Positions 1 through 24,344 of a stretch of DNA of 64,000 bases are shown here, piece after piece. The DNA is taken from NCBI RefSeq assembly GCF_024679245.1, contig NC_090180.1, positions 11,120,507-11,184,506 of the forward strand, read 5' to 3'. The stretch's first letter is position 1. Each line of letters starts with the position of its first letter. The DNA is from Pseudorasbora parva (lineage: Eukaryota > Chordata > Actinopteri > Cypriniformes > Gobionidae). The notes beneath the pieces were generated by a model. That model did not search any database, was not told the origin of the DNA, and saw nothing but the letters and a program-made list of their open reading frames with translations. Both the position numbers and the translations under genes were made by a program.

Positions 1-1265
1 CAAATTTCCATCATATATAAATAAATTCTGATTCATGTTACAATTAAATAACACCTGAAATGTGGGTTTTATATCTGTTACACAAAAAGCAAATAGAAGT
101 CTTGAGTCTCTTAAACAGTTGAGCTTTACTTTCCATATTTGGTCATGAAAAAAGCAGTTGCCCACATTCCAGTTTTAATGTTTCACTTGAGAACTTTCTA
201 TTAAACCATTATTGTCTATCATCTTGTAATAAATTTTGTATTAAAACAGTTTTGGGAGTTAGCGTTTTTTCTTTTTGGTTGTTAAGTTATCAATTTGCTG
301 GTGATTTATAGCAGGACGTATTTGTCAAAATGGTGGGATGGCCTTTTTCTCTTTACTTGCTGACTAATTAAAAACAATAATTCTCAATGGCCACTAGAGG
401 TCGTGAAACAAAGAAACCATTGTACCGGTGAAGACCCTGAAGTATTTCGAAGTAATATCGTTCTTTCCGAATCAAAATAGGTTATGTAATATTGAAAGTG
501 TGTAGGCGTGAGAGAACTGGCCTGTTGACAGTACGAGGATTAACGGGCTCGAGCTCAGATGAGGACAGTGTGTCGTTATACAGATTGAGAAACGGAACAA
601 ACGTGAACCAAGCAAATTCCAGAACCATTGGAATAATTTGACTGAGTGTATATAGAAACAGGACATCTGAGCATTTTTTTTTTTTTTTTTTGTTAAAGTA
701 TATCTTAGCACAATTAAAATAATTTTTAAATGTTCAACAATCTGATAACAGGAAATTATATTTAGTAATAAAGTGGTATGTGTGCTTTATGCACAATAGT
801 AACTAATTATACTACAACAATACAAAGTTTTGATTATTAATATATATAAGGCTCCCCAACATGTATTTATAAATGTCTATGCCCCTGGTCACCTTACTTT
901 ATGATGCACATTTTATAATTTTCTTAATTTTATCTTCATTATATATATATATATTAAGAGGTGTAGACAAATTTGTAATTAGTTACCACAATTCACAACA
1001 ATGACGACACAAACACAATGTTTCCATAAACACTTTATAATAGGATTTTGATCTAACAGGTAAACACAGTTCGCTCCATGACATGGCTTTTTCTCTTAAA
1101 TACTTTCCATTCTATAAAGAAAACTGTAAAAATATTTAATCATAACTAATTAAAAGTTCTCTGGGAGAAAGAGAGGGTGAAGGATGGGCAGTTGTATTGT
1201 GGACCTGATGGGGCTCTGATGATTTCGGGCGGATGGAGGGAAGAGCAGCAGCAGGAGGCGGGGCT
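1..1265. other. AT-rich flank downstream of stk25; no gene seen
   Basis: No coding exon is supported here. The part just below 1266 should be the stk25 3' untranslated region. On the minus strand an ATTAAA-type poly(A) signal occurs at about 1135-1140, roughly 130 nt past the stop codon; this is a guess from position only. The rest holds poly-T and TA tracts. Confidence 0.4.
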
Positions 1266-12385
<11,120 letters not shown>

Positions 12386-13482
12386 CCTTACGGCAGGTCG
12401 GTGTGGATGAGAGCAGATGAAGCCCTTTCTGCCAAAGGAGGGGTGCTGTAAAACTCTTTAAGGTTTTTCCGTTCCTCCTCCGATCCCCTGCTTAGCTAGC
12501 TAGCTTTTACATACAAAAACACCTCTGCATGTCCTGTCCGTCTGCCGTGTTTTCGGCCTCCAATCCCCTGATGGCGGACCCCGCAGCCAGGCGAGAATGA
12601 CAGTTAGGTATCGTGTGACTCCATGTATGAAAGTTTCTGCGTAGAATATCGCTTTCCGCTTGAAACTGGTTTAAATTGATCAACGCACGTTCGGGCGGCT
12701 CTTCATTTATTGCTTGCGGGAGAACAAAATAATAGCAGCCACAGCGCACGCGCAGCTTCTGATTCATGGAACGGGGGATTGTGGGAGTTGTAGTTATACT
12801 TGCAGCAGGGACAGGGTTTAACATAAACATGAAAACATTATGTAAATTTCAGAACTCAAAACTTCCTCTTAGTAAAACATCAACAATACAAAACAATAAA
12901 GCATTTATGTGCAACAAGCTGCAAAAAAATGATTTAGTTTAGCTTAGTTATTTAGTGATTTCTATTGGGTGATGAGAAATGGCCCACACAATGTGGTAAT
13001 ATCAGGGTAATATGGAGAAAGCAAGATAGATGCTATATTTTCTAGACAAGCAAACAACTAATGACAAGAGTAACATGAGGGTAAAATTGCTTAATATTGT
13101 GATGTCCCTGGCTGCATGTGGCCCATATCCTTCAGAAGGATCCCAGTGTAAAAGTTAGCAAGAAACGGTGATTATTCTTTTCTTCCTTACTGTGATGTAT
13201 ATCTGAGTTAAATGGCTTCTCAAACAAGAAAAAATGTCGGACTTGATTGTCAATTTAGTTTGGAAGGTTGTCCCGCCTCATGCCAGTAAACATGTCATCA
13301 TAGAAGAGATGTCACTGCAAGAGGGAGGGGAAGTTATTTTGATTAAAGATTACATGGGGAGATGTATTTTTAAAAAAGAATGATGTTCATGGATAAATAC
13401 GTTATTATAAATACTGCAATATTCCATTTATTTATTTATTTATTGTTGCGAATTTTCCATTTTGATTTCGTGGTGACTTTAA

Positions 13483-14089
13483 AAGGCGCACTATGTAGTA
13501 TTTTTGCAGTAAAATATCCAAAAACCACTAGGCCAGAGTTATATATTTTGTTCAGTTGAGTTCTTACAATACTCCAAATGTTTCCAACTATTTGTAAATT
13601 CTGAGAAAATTGCTATTTTAACCAAGGAACCAGGACGTTTGAGTTGCCTGTCAATGGTCATATCTGCGTTACACTCGGTTTCTAGTTTTATTTGGCAGAA
13701 ACACTTTACGCTTTTTTTGTAACATAATTTTTTTTGTAACATAATTTTAAACATAGTTAAATGTATCTAATATGATAAGCTGCGTTACCTCATACTCATG
13801 ACCAGAAAAGCGGAAATGGCGCCGGCGACTGTGTCCTTTCATAATAAAAGTCCTGCTGCTTGCGAGCCGTGTGTGGCTCAACAATCGGTCCTGCTCTGCT
13901 TCATACTACAGTAACGTTAATAATCACATCAATGAATATGATTTCTGCCCGAGTCCTATCCCAATTCTTTTCCACCAGCTATAAGGTGAAGAACACATGT
14001 CCCAAGATTCTGCACTCAAACTTGGCCTCATCAAACTACGCCTTTGTCTTGAATAGGTGCCCTCTAGTGGACGGAAAAGTTATATAGCT
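13483..14089. mobile_element. TTAA-flanked element, related to 27664-28356
   Basis: Ends approximate AAGGCGCACTATGTAG and its partner, with TTAA at 13479-13482 and 14090-14093. The sequence matches 27664-28356 in reverse orientation, including the 'aaaccactaggcc' and 'ctattttaacc' blocks. Non-coding. Confidence 0.65.
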
Positions 14090-14141
14090 TTAAAGTCAAC
14101 GTGAAATGGAAGTCGATAGTCTTACTTATTGTGATGTTGTG

Positions 14142-15761
14142 AGGCTTGTGCACAATTCAGAATTGAATTTAAGAATGGCTCCCAAATTCCAATTCAATTT
14201 TTGAATTTGAATTGATGTCAAAAACAGGATGTAGAATTACAATTTGAATTTGAATTAAAGGAAGTAGAATTTAAATTCAAGAAAAATATGCATAATACAT
14301 AATATAATAATATAAATAAAACATTTGAAGAGCTATTGAGAATTAGATCATCAATGTTGCTCAGTAAGTTTTGCATTGGAATTAATGATAACTGCATTTA
14401 CAACAACTTTGTGTTCCTTTTATTACTTTGAAATGAAAATAACATTGGAACAAAACTAATTAAACAACATTATTTCAAATCATCTTTATCTATATTTTGG
14501 AACAAAATGCATGCAGGGTTGAGGAATGACACTGTAAAAAATGAATCATGGGTCTTGTAATTTTTACACAAAAAAATAAGGTGATAATTAAAAATAGTGT
14601 GTATATTTATGTTTATTATTATTATTATTATTATTATGTTTATTATTATTATATATTATTTATAAGAAAATTGTGGTTCAATGTTGTATAGAAATAAAAC
14701 CAAGAGATACACTTCCTTATTTTTTTTAAAGGAAATGTAAGCAATTTTGAGGCTTGAATTGAGGAACCAATTAAGCTGATAAAATTAAGGAAAATAAGGT
14801 TACTTGTTTATTTTAAGAGACACCATTTTTAGTTCCGAGCATGCTTTGCACATGGCTGGAAATGGAGATTAATATTGAAATTAAGTGTTGTTTTGTGTTT
14901 TTGGGTAAAGGGAAACATCTGGTATTGTATAATGTTCATTTATGTTTGACATTTGAAAGATTTTGTTATGTAGAAGTTTTGACCATTACCATTGTGCAGA
15001 AGAGTAGAGCTTATGGTTAGGTTGTGATGTGAATAACTGCAAGTATTATTAATATTATTATGAAGAATAATTATTCTTTGTCCAATAAGCAATAACTTTG
15101 CTAATGCTAGTGCAATAAGAAGTTTGTTTCTACTTGTGCCAGCATCAAACAGATTAATTGAATAACATAACTGAAAGTCAAATATAAACAGGTCATTTCC
15201 ATTTACTCTAATTTATATATTTTTATTTAAGTCAACTTAAATAAAAAAGCACATTCCACTAATATATAATTCATCATAACAACTACTTAACTATTATGTG
15301 TAATATTGTTACCATAATTTTTTTAAAGGATACTGTGTAATATTTTCACAGTGTAGATACGTGTAATGAAATTGTGTGATTAAATTACAACATTCATGTA
15401 ACTGTTGTATTACTATGGTAAAATGTGTCATTTAATTAGTTACTAATCATATTAAAAGGAAATTGCTTTGCATTGATAAAGTAATCTAAACCACATTTAT
15501 AATGGGTAACTTACTGTATTACAGTAAGCGTTTACATTTCCAAAGTAACCTTCCTACACTAAATGTTTGTGATATTCAACACATTCTTTCTGTTGTGTGA
15601 CTGTGGAATTTCTTTGAATTGTCATGAATTTAATTCTACTTCCTGTCATTCCAAGTCAAATTCAAATTCAACTTCCTGTGGGGTGGAGTCAATTCAATAC
15701 AAATTCCAATTATTGAATTAAATGGAGGCCAATTCTAAAATTCTGAATTTTGCACAAGCCT
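14142..15761. mobile_element. 1.6 kb terminal-inverted-repeat element, 'aattcag' type
   Basis: Left end AGGCTTGTGCACAATTC, right end complementary (ttttgcacaagcct). The inverted ends extend inward through repeated 'gaatttgaatt' words on both sides. The interior is AT-rich and includes a (TTA)n tract near 14615-14660. A smaller element with a CACTG-type left end may be nested at about 14530-15352. No target duplication was evident. The flanks on both sides look like the two halves of another dispersed repeat ('ttaaagtcaacgtg' at 14091, 'catggggacttta' near 15840). Confidence 0.55.
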
Positions 15762-17070
15762 GGTGCAGGGACTGATCATTTATAATACTTTTTTTATTTA
15801 TAATATTCCATAAAAATGTTATTCCATAAAAAAAGATTTCATGGGGACTTTAACTAGCTAAATAAAAGCCTACTTAAATCTAAACAAAATAGATTTATAG
15901 GGCTTAACAGTATAATGTGATTACATAAAAATGTAATGTTTGATAAATGCAGAACAAATAGGCTACTGTGTAGCTACAGTACTTGGTGCACGAGCAGGAT
16001 AAACCAAAAAAGTCTCTGAACTATAGTTTGCATTAACTTAATATCAAAGGTATTTGGGTCAAAACAAACAGTTTTGCTACCCACTGGATCCACACAAGTA
16101 CTTTTTTAGTGGTCAGATAAGATTACATTATTTTAGTTATAGAATGGCATCTAGTGAATGAGCCTGTACATTTGCAAGTGAACTCTTCTAGGATTCTAGG
16201 TGTCACCACGTGTGAAATATGACTATTAGATAAAGATATGCACATACCCACACCGAGGTTTATTCACGAGTCAAACACAGGACTTTAAACTGTGTTGATT
16301 TGTAATGAGAGGATTAGCTCGCTAAACATAGACAGATAATAACTAACGCGGTCACCAGCAAAGCATGAATGAACTTCCCACTGATCCTTATAGGGAAGAA
16401 TCATTATATGAAATTAGCAATTTATGTGAAGCCGTCACGTCTGGGTCTGTTTGATAGCCCCCTCTTTTAATATGAGTGTGATTTTAATATTAATACGATA
16501 TTAATATTAATGTTACATGCCTACTGTATTATTTTGACAAGCATGGTTTTGATCTGATTGAACATATGAGTGGTTTCATGGACTAAAAGTATTGTGAGCC
16601 GTGCCAGGATGCCATAGACTGTTTATATTTGGACTAAGCCGTTCACTTGGTTGATTAGTGGTTACCTAAGCGTTCCAGGTAGAGAGAAAAATCGCTTCCA
16701 AGTGCCCGATGCGAACAGCAACTTCAGACTGAACGGTGGAAATATAACAGCTTATATTTCAACATTGTATGCTCTCATGCGAAACATGGAAGAGACATTG
16801 AAGATGAGAAATAATAAAATAGGCAAGAGCAGCGGAAGTTTTTCGATCGATCAGCGTGAATCAATTTGCTAGCGAGGGAATTTAGTTAGCTATTCAGTTG
16901 TGGTTGTTTTTCCTGATTGGCTATTGACGTTTCGGCGAACCTGTTTCATATTTCATTTGTATAAACGTTCGTCGTGGAAATGGGCTTCGTATTGTCAGAG
17001 GAGTCCATGAAGAATGTACCTGTCCAGTGAACATGACCAGTGAAGTCGCTGTAGCTCGTGCCAAACAAAC

Positions 17071-17703
17071 ATGCGGGGCATGAGCGTGTTTGAGCGATCC
17101 CCCGTGACCGTGTTCGCCGCGGAGATGATGGAGGTCTTTGACCGGACTCCCACGGACAGAGAGCTCGTCTTTCAGTCCAAGGAACTTTGTAGAGAGTTCA
17201 TTCACTCCAGACTCATAAGGGAAGGACTCAGCTGGTCAAAAGTCGAGTCTGACCTGCCCGAGCCACACGGAGTTCTTGTAAATGTATCTGTGGTGCTTCT
17301 TAAACTGGGTAAGAGAACCTGTAGTGAGTGTGAAGTGATGCTAGTAACAGTGTGATGATATTTCAGTTTTTTTAAAATGATCTGACAGGGAAGGGATTCA
17401 GTTTTTATCACAATGTTGTGATGCTAGTAACAGGTGTGATACAAAAAGAATAACTATACATTTTTTAAAATTAAATTAAAAAAAAGTAACAGGTGTGATG
17501 ATATTTATGTTTTTATATTATCTGAAATGACATTAATATGTGAATATGATGTTTCTTTCTTTTTCTTTCTTATTTTTTAAGAATTGTATTTGGGGAAGGG
17601 ATTCAGTTGTCTTTATCACAATGTTATATTGTGATGCTAGTAACAGGTGTGAGATTTCTGTTTTTTTAATATCTGACATGACATCAATATGTGAATGACA
17701 TGT

Positions 17704-17747
<44 letters not shown>

Positions 17748-20700
17748 TTTTTAAAGAAAATTTTATTATTAATGTTGATTTTGGTTGACCACTATTCCTA
17801 TTGTTGGGAGGGGGGGACATATCCCTCTCATTATCTATTGAGTGTGTATTTAAGCCATTTTATAGGTTTTACTTTGTTTTACAGGTGATGAGCTGGAGTG
17901 TATGCGCCCATATGTGTATCGTAATATTGCAAAGCAGCTGAACATCAGTGTAGCAGTCGAGGCCGTGGTGTCAGATGCGTTTCTCGCTGTAGCGACAGAG
18001 ATCCTAGCCATGGGTGAGTGAGCTTGAAGACAATATAACAGGTGTTTCATAGGCAGTGTTTATGGGCATGACCTCACTGGCCCTGCATTAAATTATATTT
18101 TATATATTTAGTGCTTTTAAAGTTAAAAGTTTAAAGGGTTAGTTCACCCAAAAATGAAATGAAATTTCTTTCATTAATGACTCACCTCAATGTCGTTCCA
18201 CACCTGTAAGACCTCTGTTCATCCTCAGAAAACAGTTTAAGATATTTTAGATTTAGTCCGAGGGCTTTCTGTCCTTTGAATGTAAGTTTATGCCCACTTG
18301 CTGTCCACGTCCAGAAGGTAATGAAAACATCATCAAAGTAGTAGTCCATATGTGACATCAGTTGGTTAGTTAGACTCTTTTGAAAAGTCGACAATACATT
18401 TTGGTCCAAAAATAACTATAAATACGACTTTATTCAGCATTGTCTTCCATATTTGTTTTCAAACCTCAAATAAAGAATCAAACGGTCACGAATCAGCAGA
18501 TTGATTTGTGATTCATATCACCAATCTCTCGTGATTTCAGCAGTTTTCCAGTTTGGCACGCGATCCGAATCTTGAATCATGACCGTTTGATTCTTTATTT
18601 GAGGAACACGGAAGAGAAGACAATGCTGAATAAAGTCATATTTTTTGTTATTTTTGGACCAAAATGTATTGTTGACGCTTCAAAAGAGTCTAACTAACCA
18701 ACTGATGTCACATATGGACTACTTTGATGATGTTTTCATTACCTTCTAGACGTGGACAGCAAGTGGGCATACACTTACATTCAAAGGACAGAAAGTCCTC
18801 GGACTAAATCTGAAATATCTTAAACTGTGTTCTGAGGATGAACAGAGGTCTTATGTGTGTGGAACGACATTGGGGTGAGTCATTAATGAAAGAAATTTAA
18901 TTTTTGAGTGTACTAATAAGAATTATTTTCCTTCCAGAATTGTGCCAAGAAACCTCATAAGAGAAGAGATGTCGTTTCAAGTTATTTTGATTGAAGTTTA
19001 TAAGGGCATATGAATTTAAAAAAGAAAAAAGATTTCTATTTTATAATAAATACTTAATGTTCCATAAAACTATTTAGATTTCATAGTGACCTTTTTTGTT
19101 GCTATTAATGCTATTATTATATTCTGTACATAATTGGCAACTGAGGCTATTTTGGGACAAAAAAAAATGCAGCACTGCACATGAGGGCATCTTTACTATA
19201 AATGGAGGGAATTTGGAGATTGTAGGATTCGTTCCAAATGTAAATGAAGCAATAGCCTGAGCAGAGTTTGAGTTAAAAAAAAAAAAACAGTTCAGGACAT
19301 TATTATGTTTATGTTTTTATTAAATTACAATAAAATTGTCTTTACTGGAAGAGCTGTTGACTTTAACCTAATATTGGATTTCAGCAGTGTTTGAGAGGAG
19401 CACTTTGATCATGAACATCTCTTGTGGTTTAATGACAAGTTCTTCAGTGCTCTTTTTCGGAACATGGAAAAAACCCTAAAAAGGACATACCCACATTCTT
19501 CTCTTTGCACATATTTGGTCACATATTTAATCTGGGTCCTGCTTCTTCTTGATGTACATGGTGGTTGTGATTGAGTCCAAAACCATCGTTCTACTCTGCC
19601 TGACAATCTTCCCACAACCTTTCTATCTTCTGTATTAAGGTATAGATCTGTGAGGAATTCTCTTAAATGAATGCTGAAGAAGATGAAGGAACGTAAACAA
19701 TTGGCATAGTCCCTGACTCTTGGCTCATCATTAGTGAAGCTCAGCAGTGTGTTAATGCTGAGATTTAATGGTGTTAGGCTTCCTGTTACATCATCACGGC
19801 AGAGCTGCGACTCGATAGTTGAATAGATTTTCAAAGAAACTAATCTAAACAGTTAGATGCGGTTTTATACTTATAGTGGCCCTGTTTTATATTTAAAATG
19901 ATTTTCATGGTGGGAAGTCTTTGTTGTAAGTTGTAGACAGTAACTGGAGGTTGACATTTCTAAAATAACTACAAAATGCTGTACAGTAGTTTAACTATTT
20001 ATTCATGTAAATGACCTTTGAAGACACTCTTGATTGAAAGAGCACAGTGTTTTGTGGGTGGTTTGAATTATTTTACGATACATAAACATTTAATTTGCAT
20101 TAGATACGAGCAAATCTAGGATTTGCAGCCCTTACAGAATTCTAATAACCGGTTTTTAATATTATAGGAATTGTTTGAGGTGCTCAAAATGGATAGCTCA
20201 GTAGCTTTCTAGTTTTTCTAACAGAATTAATTTTACTTTCAAGGGATCACATGGGGCAAAGTGGTGGCCATCTACGCTGTAGCTGCCGGGCTGGCAGTGG
20301 ACTGTGTGCGACAGGGCCATCCGGTCATGGTGCACATCATTGTGGACAGTCTGGGAGAATTTGCACGAAGGAGCCTGGTCCCATGGCTCAAAAAAAGAGG
20401 AGGATGGGTAAGTGTTCATTCTCTGCACTGCCTTCTGCATAAACCAAGATTGGTCCTGACCTCTAGAGGCCATATGAGGAAATTAAGTATTGTTACCCAC
20501 CTGTAGCTATTCTGTGTTAAAGGCGTATCTAATTATTTCCTTTGTGCTACTGTAACTTCCTACTATATATTTAAAAGCATGCTATGATACTACCACCCCT
20601 GTCCCCCTATTTTATTAACATTTTATTCAGCAAGTATAATGTTACAAAATATTTCGGTCTCAAATGAATGCTGTTCTATTCCTGAAACCACAAAAATATT

Positions 20701-21040
20701 AAGCAGCACAACTGTTTTCAGCATTGATGATAATAAGAACTGTTTCTTAAGCAGCAAATCAGCATATTAGAATGATTTCTGAAGGATCATGTGACACTGA
20801 AGACTGGAGTAATGAACATCAGAGACTTCCTTCAAAGATATTACAATTACAAACAAAAATGTTTGAATGGTAGTGTATGTGATAGCATGTCAAATGACAA
20901 TGTTTCATCTTTCATTCCAGGGGGACATTTCAAAATGTGTGGTGAACACGGACTCTAGAGCTCATGCCCATTGGTTATCAACAGCTGTGTTAACATGGAA
21001 GGAGTTTATAAAGACCATGTACATCCACCTGACGAAGTAG
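17071..21040 (+). CDS. bok: Bcl-2-related ovarian killer (Bok), complete
   Basis: Four coding exons: 17071-17308, 17885-18013, 20244-20407, 20921-21040. They join in phase to 651 nt (216 aa; starting at the second ATG, 17080, gives 213, against 212 in human BOK). Seen in the protein: BH4-like FAAEMMEVFDRTPTD (15-29), BH3 LLKLGDELECMRP with the LxxxGDE core, BH1 GITWGKVVAIYA (123-134), and BH2 GGWGDISKC (175-183). BOK is a pore-forming pro-apoptotic effector of mitochondrial and ER membranes that does not need BH3-only activators (family knowledge). The C-terminal segment, normally a hydrophobic anchor, is here WLSTAVLTWKEFIKTMYIHL (195-214), with K204, E205, K208 and H213. It therefore looks like a poor membrane anchor. 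Teleosts have two bok genes and this could be the more diverged one. Confidence 0.94.
17309..17884 (+). repeat. bok intron 1 with CTTT microsatellite
   Basis: The phrase 'gatgctagtaacaggtgtga' recurs at about 17338, 17421 and 17634, showing local tandem duplication of an ~80-200 bp block. A (CTTT)n tract runs from 17704 to 17747. Confidence 0.6.
18135..18916. mobile_element. Long-palindrome element in bok intron 2
   Basis: Starts after TTAA (18131-18134) with AGGGTTAGTTCACCC. The left arm (about 18175-18430) reappears inverted at about 18580-18890; for example, 'catcaaagtagtagtcc' on the left faces 'ggactactttgatgatg' on the right. The right terminus has decayed and lacks TTAA. Arms of about 280 bp would fold into a long hairpin. 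Any coding potential in either arm is a by-product of the repeat. Confidence 0.7.
18917..20243 (+). other. Remainder of bok intron 2
   Basis: 18960-19095 resembles other dispersed copies with 'agttattttgatt' and 'ttccataaa' words (compare 13327-13480). The minus-strand open stretch at 19409-19834 has no recognisable domain. Nothing else was identified. Confidence 0.4.
20408..20920 (+). repeat. bok intron 3 with dispersed repeat
   Basis: About 20637-20873 is a copy of the dispersed family with core 'actggagtaatga' and end 'tgaatggtagtgta' (orientation opposite to 21780). No exon. Confidence 0.5.
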
Positions 21041-21532
21041 CCTTGTGCAGAAAGTCATCCTGTTGACTGAGAACTGAATCTTTTCCTCCCAGAACTATTT
21101 GAGTGGTCCATTGCACTGTTTGTGGAGCACTGGGGAGCAAACGGCCCCTTACAAAAGATATAGCACATCACCCAGGTTCAATGGCACCTTAATCATGTGT
21201 TACCTTTTATTATTTCTTTAAAATATATTTAAGAGTGAAACAAATACTATGAGCTGATATTGTGTGGAGGGGATGGTACTGTGAGGGAATATGGTTCTAT
21301 TCATTGTTGGAATGCCTTCCTTACTTTAAAATGACAGAGAAATAAGGTCTGCAGGTAAAAGAGCTACATTCGTGCTGATGATACACTGCATAGATTCATT
21401 CTACTGAGATTTTTATACTCAATAACTGTGGCATGAGTGAAACATTTTAAATGTTTGTCCATTTTCTGATTTTTTTATTTTTTACAAAATTGCTTATGAT
21501 GTTTGCAGTGTCACTTTGCACTTTCAGTTCGT

Positions 21533-21577
<45 letters not shown>

Positions 21578-22717
21578 ATATCACTATTGTCACCAGTTGT
21601 ATACATAAATAAAGATTTTAATGTGGGTACTGAGAGAAAAATGTAAAGTTTTCCACCGAGTGGGGTCCAGCAAATCATGGAAAACTTGGACATTTTTGTG
21701 CCCAGGAAAACAAAAACAGCTAATAAAGTCACAAAATAAAACATAAAACAAAAATGTAATTTCTATTTAATATATACTGTTCAAAAGTTTAGGGTTGGTT
21801 TTTTTAAAGAAGTTTCTTATGCTCACCAAGGTTGCATTTATTTGATTAAAAATACATGCCTAGAATATAATTTGTCTAATTTATTTATTTACAGATTTTA
21901 TCTATTGTAAAATCTGAATTTTCAGCATCATTACTCCAGTCTTCAGTCACATGATCCTTCAGAAATCCTTCTAATATGATTTGATGCTCAAGAAACATTT
22001 CTTATCAAGATTAAAATAATGATTAAAATAATGCACCCTTACTGAATGATAGTATTACTAAAAAAAGTACATTTGAATAATATTAGAGTGGACTTTTTTA
22101 TTGACCTGATCATTGTGAGTGCAATCTCTATTAACTGATTATTTTATTATTATTAAATTATTCTCCATTTGCTCATGATTGCTAAAAAATACAATGACAA
22201 TGAATGTATCAAAAGTTAGAATCTTATTGAATCTATAATTGAATCTTATTGAACTTAATGTATCCCCCTAAATTGATATTAAACATATGAAATATGTTTA
22301 GTGTTAAGTTGTCCTGCAGAGAAAATGTATGTGATGTGACATATTTTGATTATTATTCAATTTGTAAACTTAATCTTATGGAAAAGGAGATGCAAAAAAA
22401 CAACAACAACAACAACAACAGCATTTTCTTTAGAGACACACTTTGCCATTAACTACCTCTAAACAATTTAAATTTGTAAAGAGATTTTTATTATGGTTGC
22501 TCTACATTACCTTTATTTATTGTAACAATATTTGCAAAGCTTATTTTGTTGGTAAAACAGGTCTGATAACATCTATTACTTTAGATAATGCTCTTAGTCA
22601 CAAATATATTGCCATCACCTTCAGGCTGCTGTATATAAACCATCAATATTTTAGGTTAGATGAGTGCATTACTTCAGTGCTTTTCAGAAACACATCTTCC
22701 TCCCACGTGACAGCTAG
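21041..22717. other. Convergent intergenic region, bok 3' end and nitrobindin 3' end
   Basis: The first ~570 bases are the probable bok 3' untranslated region, with AATAAA at 21608-21613. A (CT)n(GT)n tract sits at 21537-21578. A dispersed repeat copy runs from about 21777 to 22080 and a (CAA)n tract lies at 22399-22421. No gene is supported at 22443-22721. Confidence 0.5.
21608..21613 (+). promoter_or_regulatory. Probable bok poly(A) signal
   Basis: First canonical AATAAA after the bok stop codon, 568 nt downstream and just past a CT/GT tract. Position is the only support. Confidence 0.4.
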
Positions 22718-23800
22718 TTAATCAGTCCTGCGGTAAGTGATGTGCAAATGCTGCGCCAGAGGCTGTCCTTCCAGTGCCATAGAGACGGTCTGTTCCAGCC
22801 TTCCATCCGGCTTCAGCTGGATGTGCCTGGAGATCTGATCAAAAATCAGAATTCTTTCAATAAATAAACTAGTTCAGCACGATACATGCCACATTTCCCA
22901 CTTGCAAATATTACTACATTAGAGTGTACTGTTTCATTGATTTGACATGGCACAAGTTAATCAGTTTGTTTAGTGAGACCTGTTGAACATGAGGCTGCTT
23001 GGCAAAAGATGTTCTAGCTAGGGCAGTACTGTGTAAAATCAACTGCTGCCCAGTGAGTTCCCCCTCCTCAATCTCCACAAGACCTGAAAAGGTATAAACA
23101 GATCAAAATAAAATAAATATGAAATAAATAAAAAAACGCGATAATACGGATGAACCTATCTGACAAACATTTTTATAAATCAAACACCTGAGTTTTGGGC
23201 AATGATGAAGGCCACCCTGTTGGTGCCTGGCTGAAGCCTGATGAATCCACACTCTCTGTGAAGAGGCTTTTTGCTCTCAGCATGGAATGCATTAAACCTG
23301 AAGAAAAAGTTCACAACTGTCTGCATTGCATTCTGAATTGCAGTGTCTCTGGGCACCTGTGTCTCTTGCTACTTACATAAAATTGACCACGGGCTGTCCT
23401 ACATGTGAGAAATGAAGAGTCTCTGTGTAACGAAAAGGTGCGATGGATGGGAAGGAGCCCTCTCCTGGCTCATCGGACTGCCAGGTTCCCAGGAGCCAGT
23501 CCAGCGGCAGCACTGCGGGGTTCGGCTCCGCTGCGGAAACACAGGCGACGGGTTAAATGAGATCGAAGAGCGCTTATCTGTGATATAAAATATGTTCACG
23601 ACACGGGCAAAAATTCTGATGCACCTGCAGTTTATTTAATGTTTGATTCATTTTAATGATAACACATTTGACGATTGATCTAACGTTACAGAAGAAATCT
23701 CGGAATTAAGAAGTCATTAGAAAAAAGAAAAATCAGGTGTCTATGAATTTGAATGGAATCATTAGGTTGTCCTACCAGAGTGATTGAATGGGCATGACAT
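22718..23800 (-). CDS. thap4: Stand-alone nitrobindin (THAP4 C-terminal domain homologue), complete
   Basis: Five coding exons downward: 23776-23800, 23377-23530, 23188-23297, 22980-23083, 22718-22834. They join in phase to 510 nt (169 aa). The protein starts MSCPFNHSAEPNPAVLPLDW and shows the nitrobindin features LLGTWQSDEPGEG, HRECGFIRL, VEIEEGEL and LEQTVSMALEGQP, closing with QHLHITYRR. H160 lines up with the haem-ligating His near the C-terminus of human THAP4. Nitrobindins are ten-stranded beta-barrels that bind ferric haem and isomerise peroxynitrite to nitrate (family knowledge). Human THAP4 fuses this domain to an N-terminal THAP zinc finger. None is encoded here: the start is a 25-nt exon with its own ATG, so this gene is a free nitrobindin. 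The symbol follows the homologue, not a proven orthologue. Confidence 0.88.
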
Positions 23801-24344
23801 TCCGCTTGAATATGTTCAAATAACTTTAAAATTTAACTGTATAATTGACACTAAATGTATTGCTCGCTGCGGCTGCTAAACTACTATCTGATCTGTTTTC
23901 CATCACAGTGCGTAATCTACTTCCTGATTAGACGCTAAGAACTCTGGGAGATGTAGTTATTATGCGTTCTGACGATGTTCACTTGACGCGGAATCAAGCT
24001 GAAGAACAAATACTGCAGAACAACTTTGCTCCACTACGCATTTAGCACAATTTAGATATGATGAATGTTTTAATTTAGCAATTTTTTATGTCATTACATT
24101 GTGAAACCAATGGGAAAAAATGTTTTGTGAAAAATTAGTCTACATTTCATTCATACACCAGGACTAAAATATTGAAAAATAACTTATTTTTTTTCATTCA
24201 CCAATCAATTTTTTGGGTGTCAGGATTATATATTTTTAAAAATACAACAGAATTATTTAATATACGTGGGTGAAATTAGCCTACCATACATTTTTTCCCC
24301 ATTCAATGCATGTCTCTGTACATACATCTCTAATTTGCATATTA

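Larger units (their letters stand above)
12386..17070. other. Divergent intergenic region between stk25 and bok
   Basis: About 4.7 kb separates the two start codons, so both promoters should lie here. The more GC-rich stretch at roughly 12390-12780 is the likely stk25 5' untranslated/promoter zone. The 16.9-17.07 kb stretch should hold the bok 5' untranslated region. Neither transcription start could be placed. In between are a TTAA element (13483-14089) and a 1.6 kb element (14142-15761). 15860-16620 shows nothing recognised. Confidence 0.5.

Noticed and set aside
17202..17411. Minus-strand open stretches overlapping bok exon 1
   Set aside because: Antisense shadows of a confirmed exon with correct splice junctions.
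19409..19834. 141-codon minus-strand open stretch in bok intron 2
   Set aside because: No recognisable domain, no partner exons, antisense within an intron, and no sign of coding composition.
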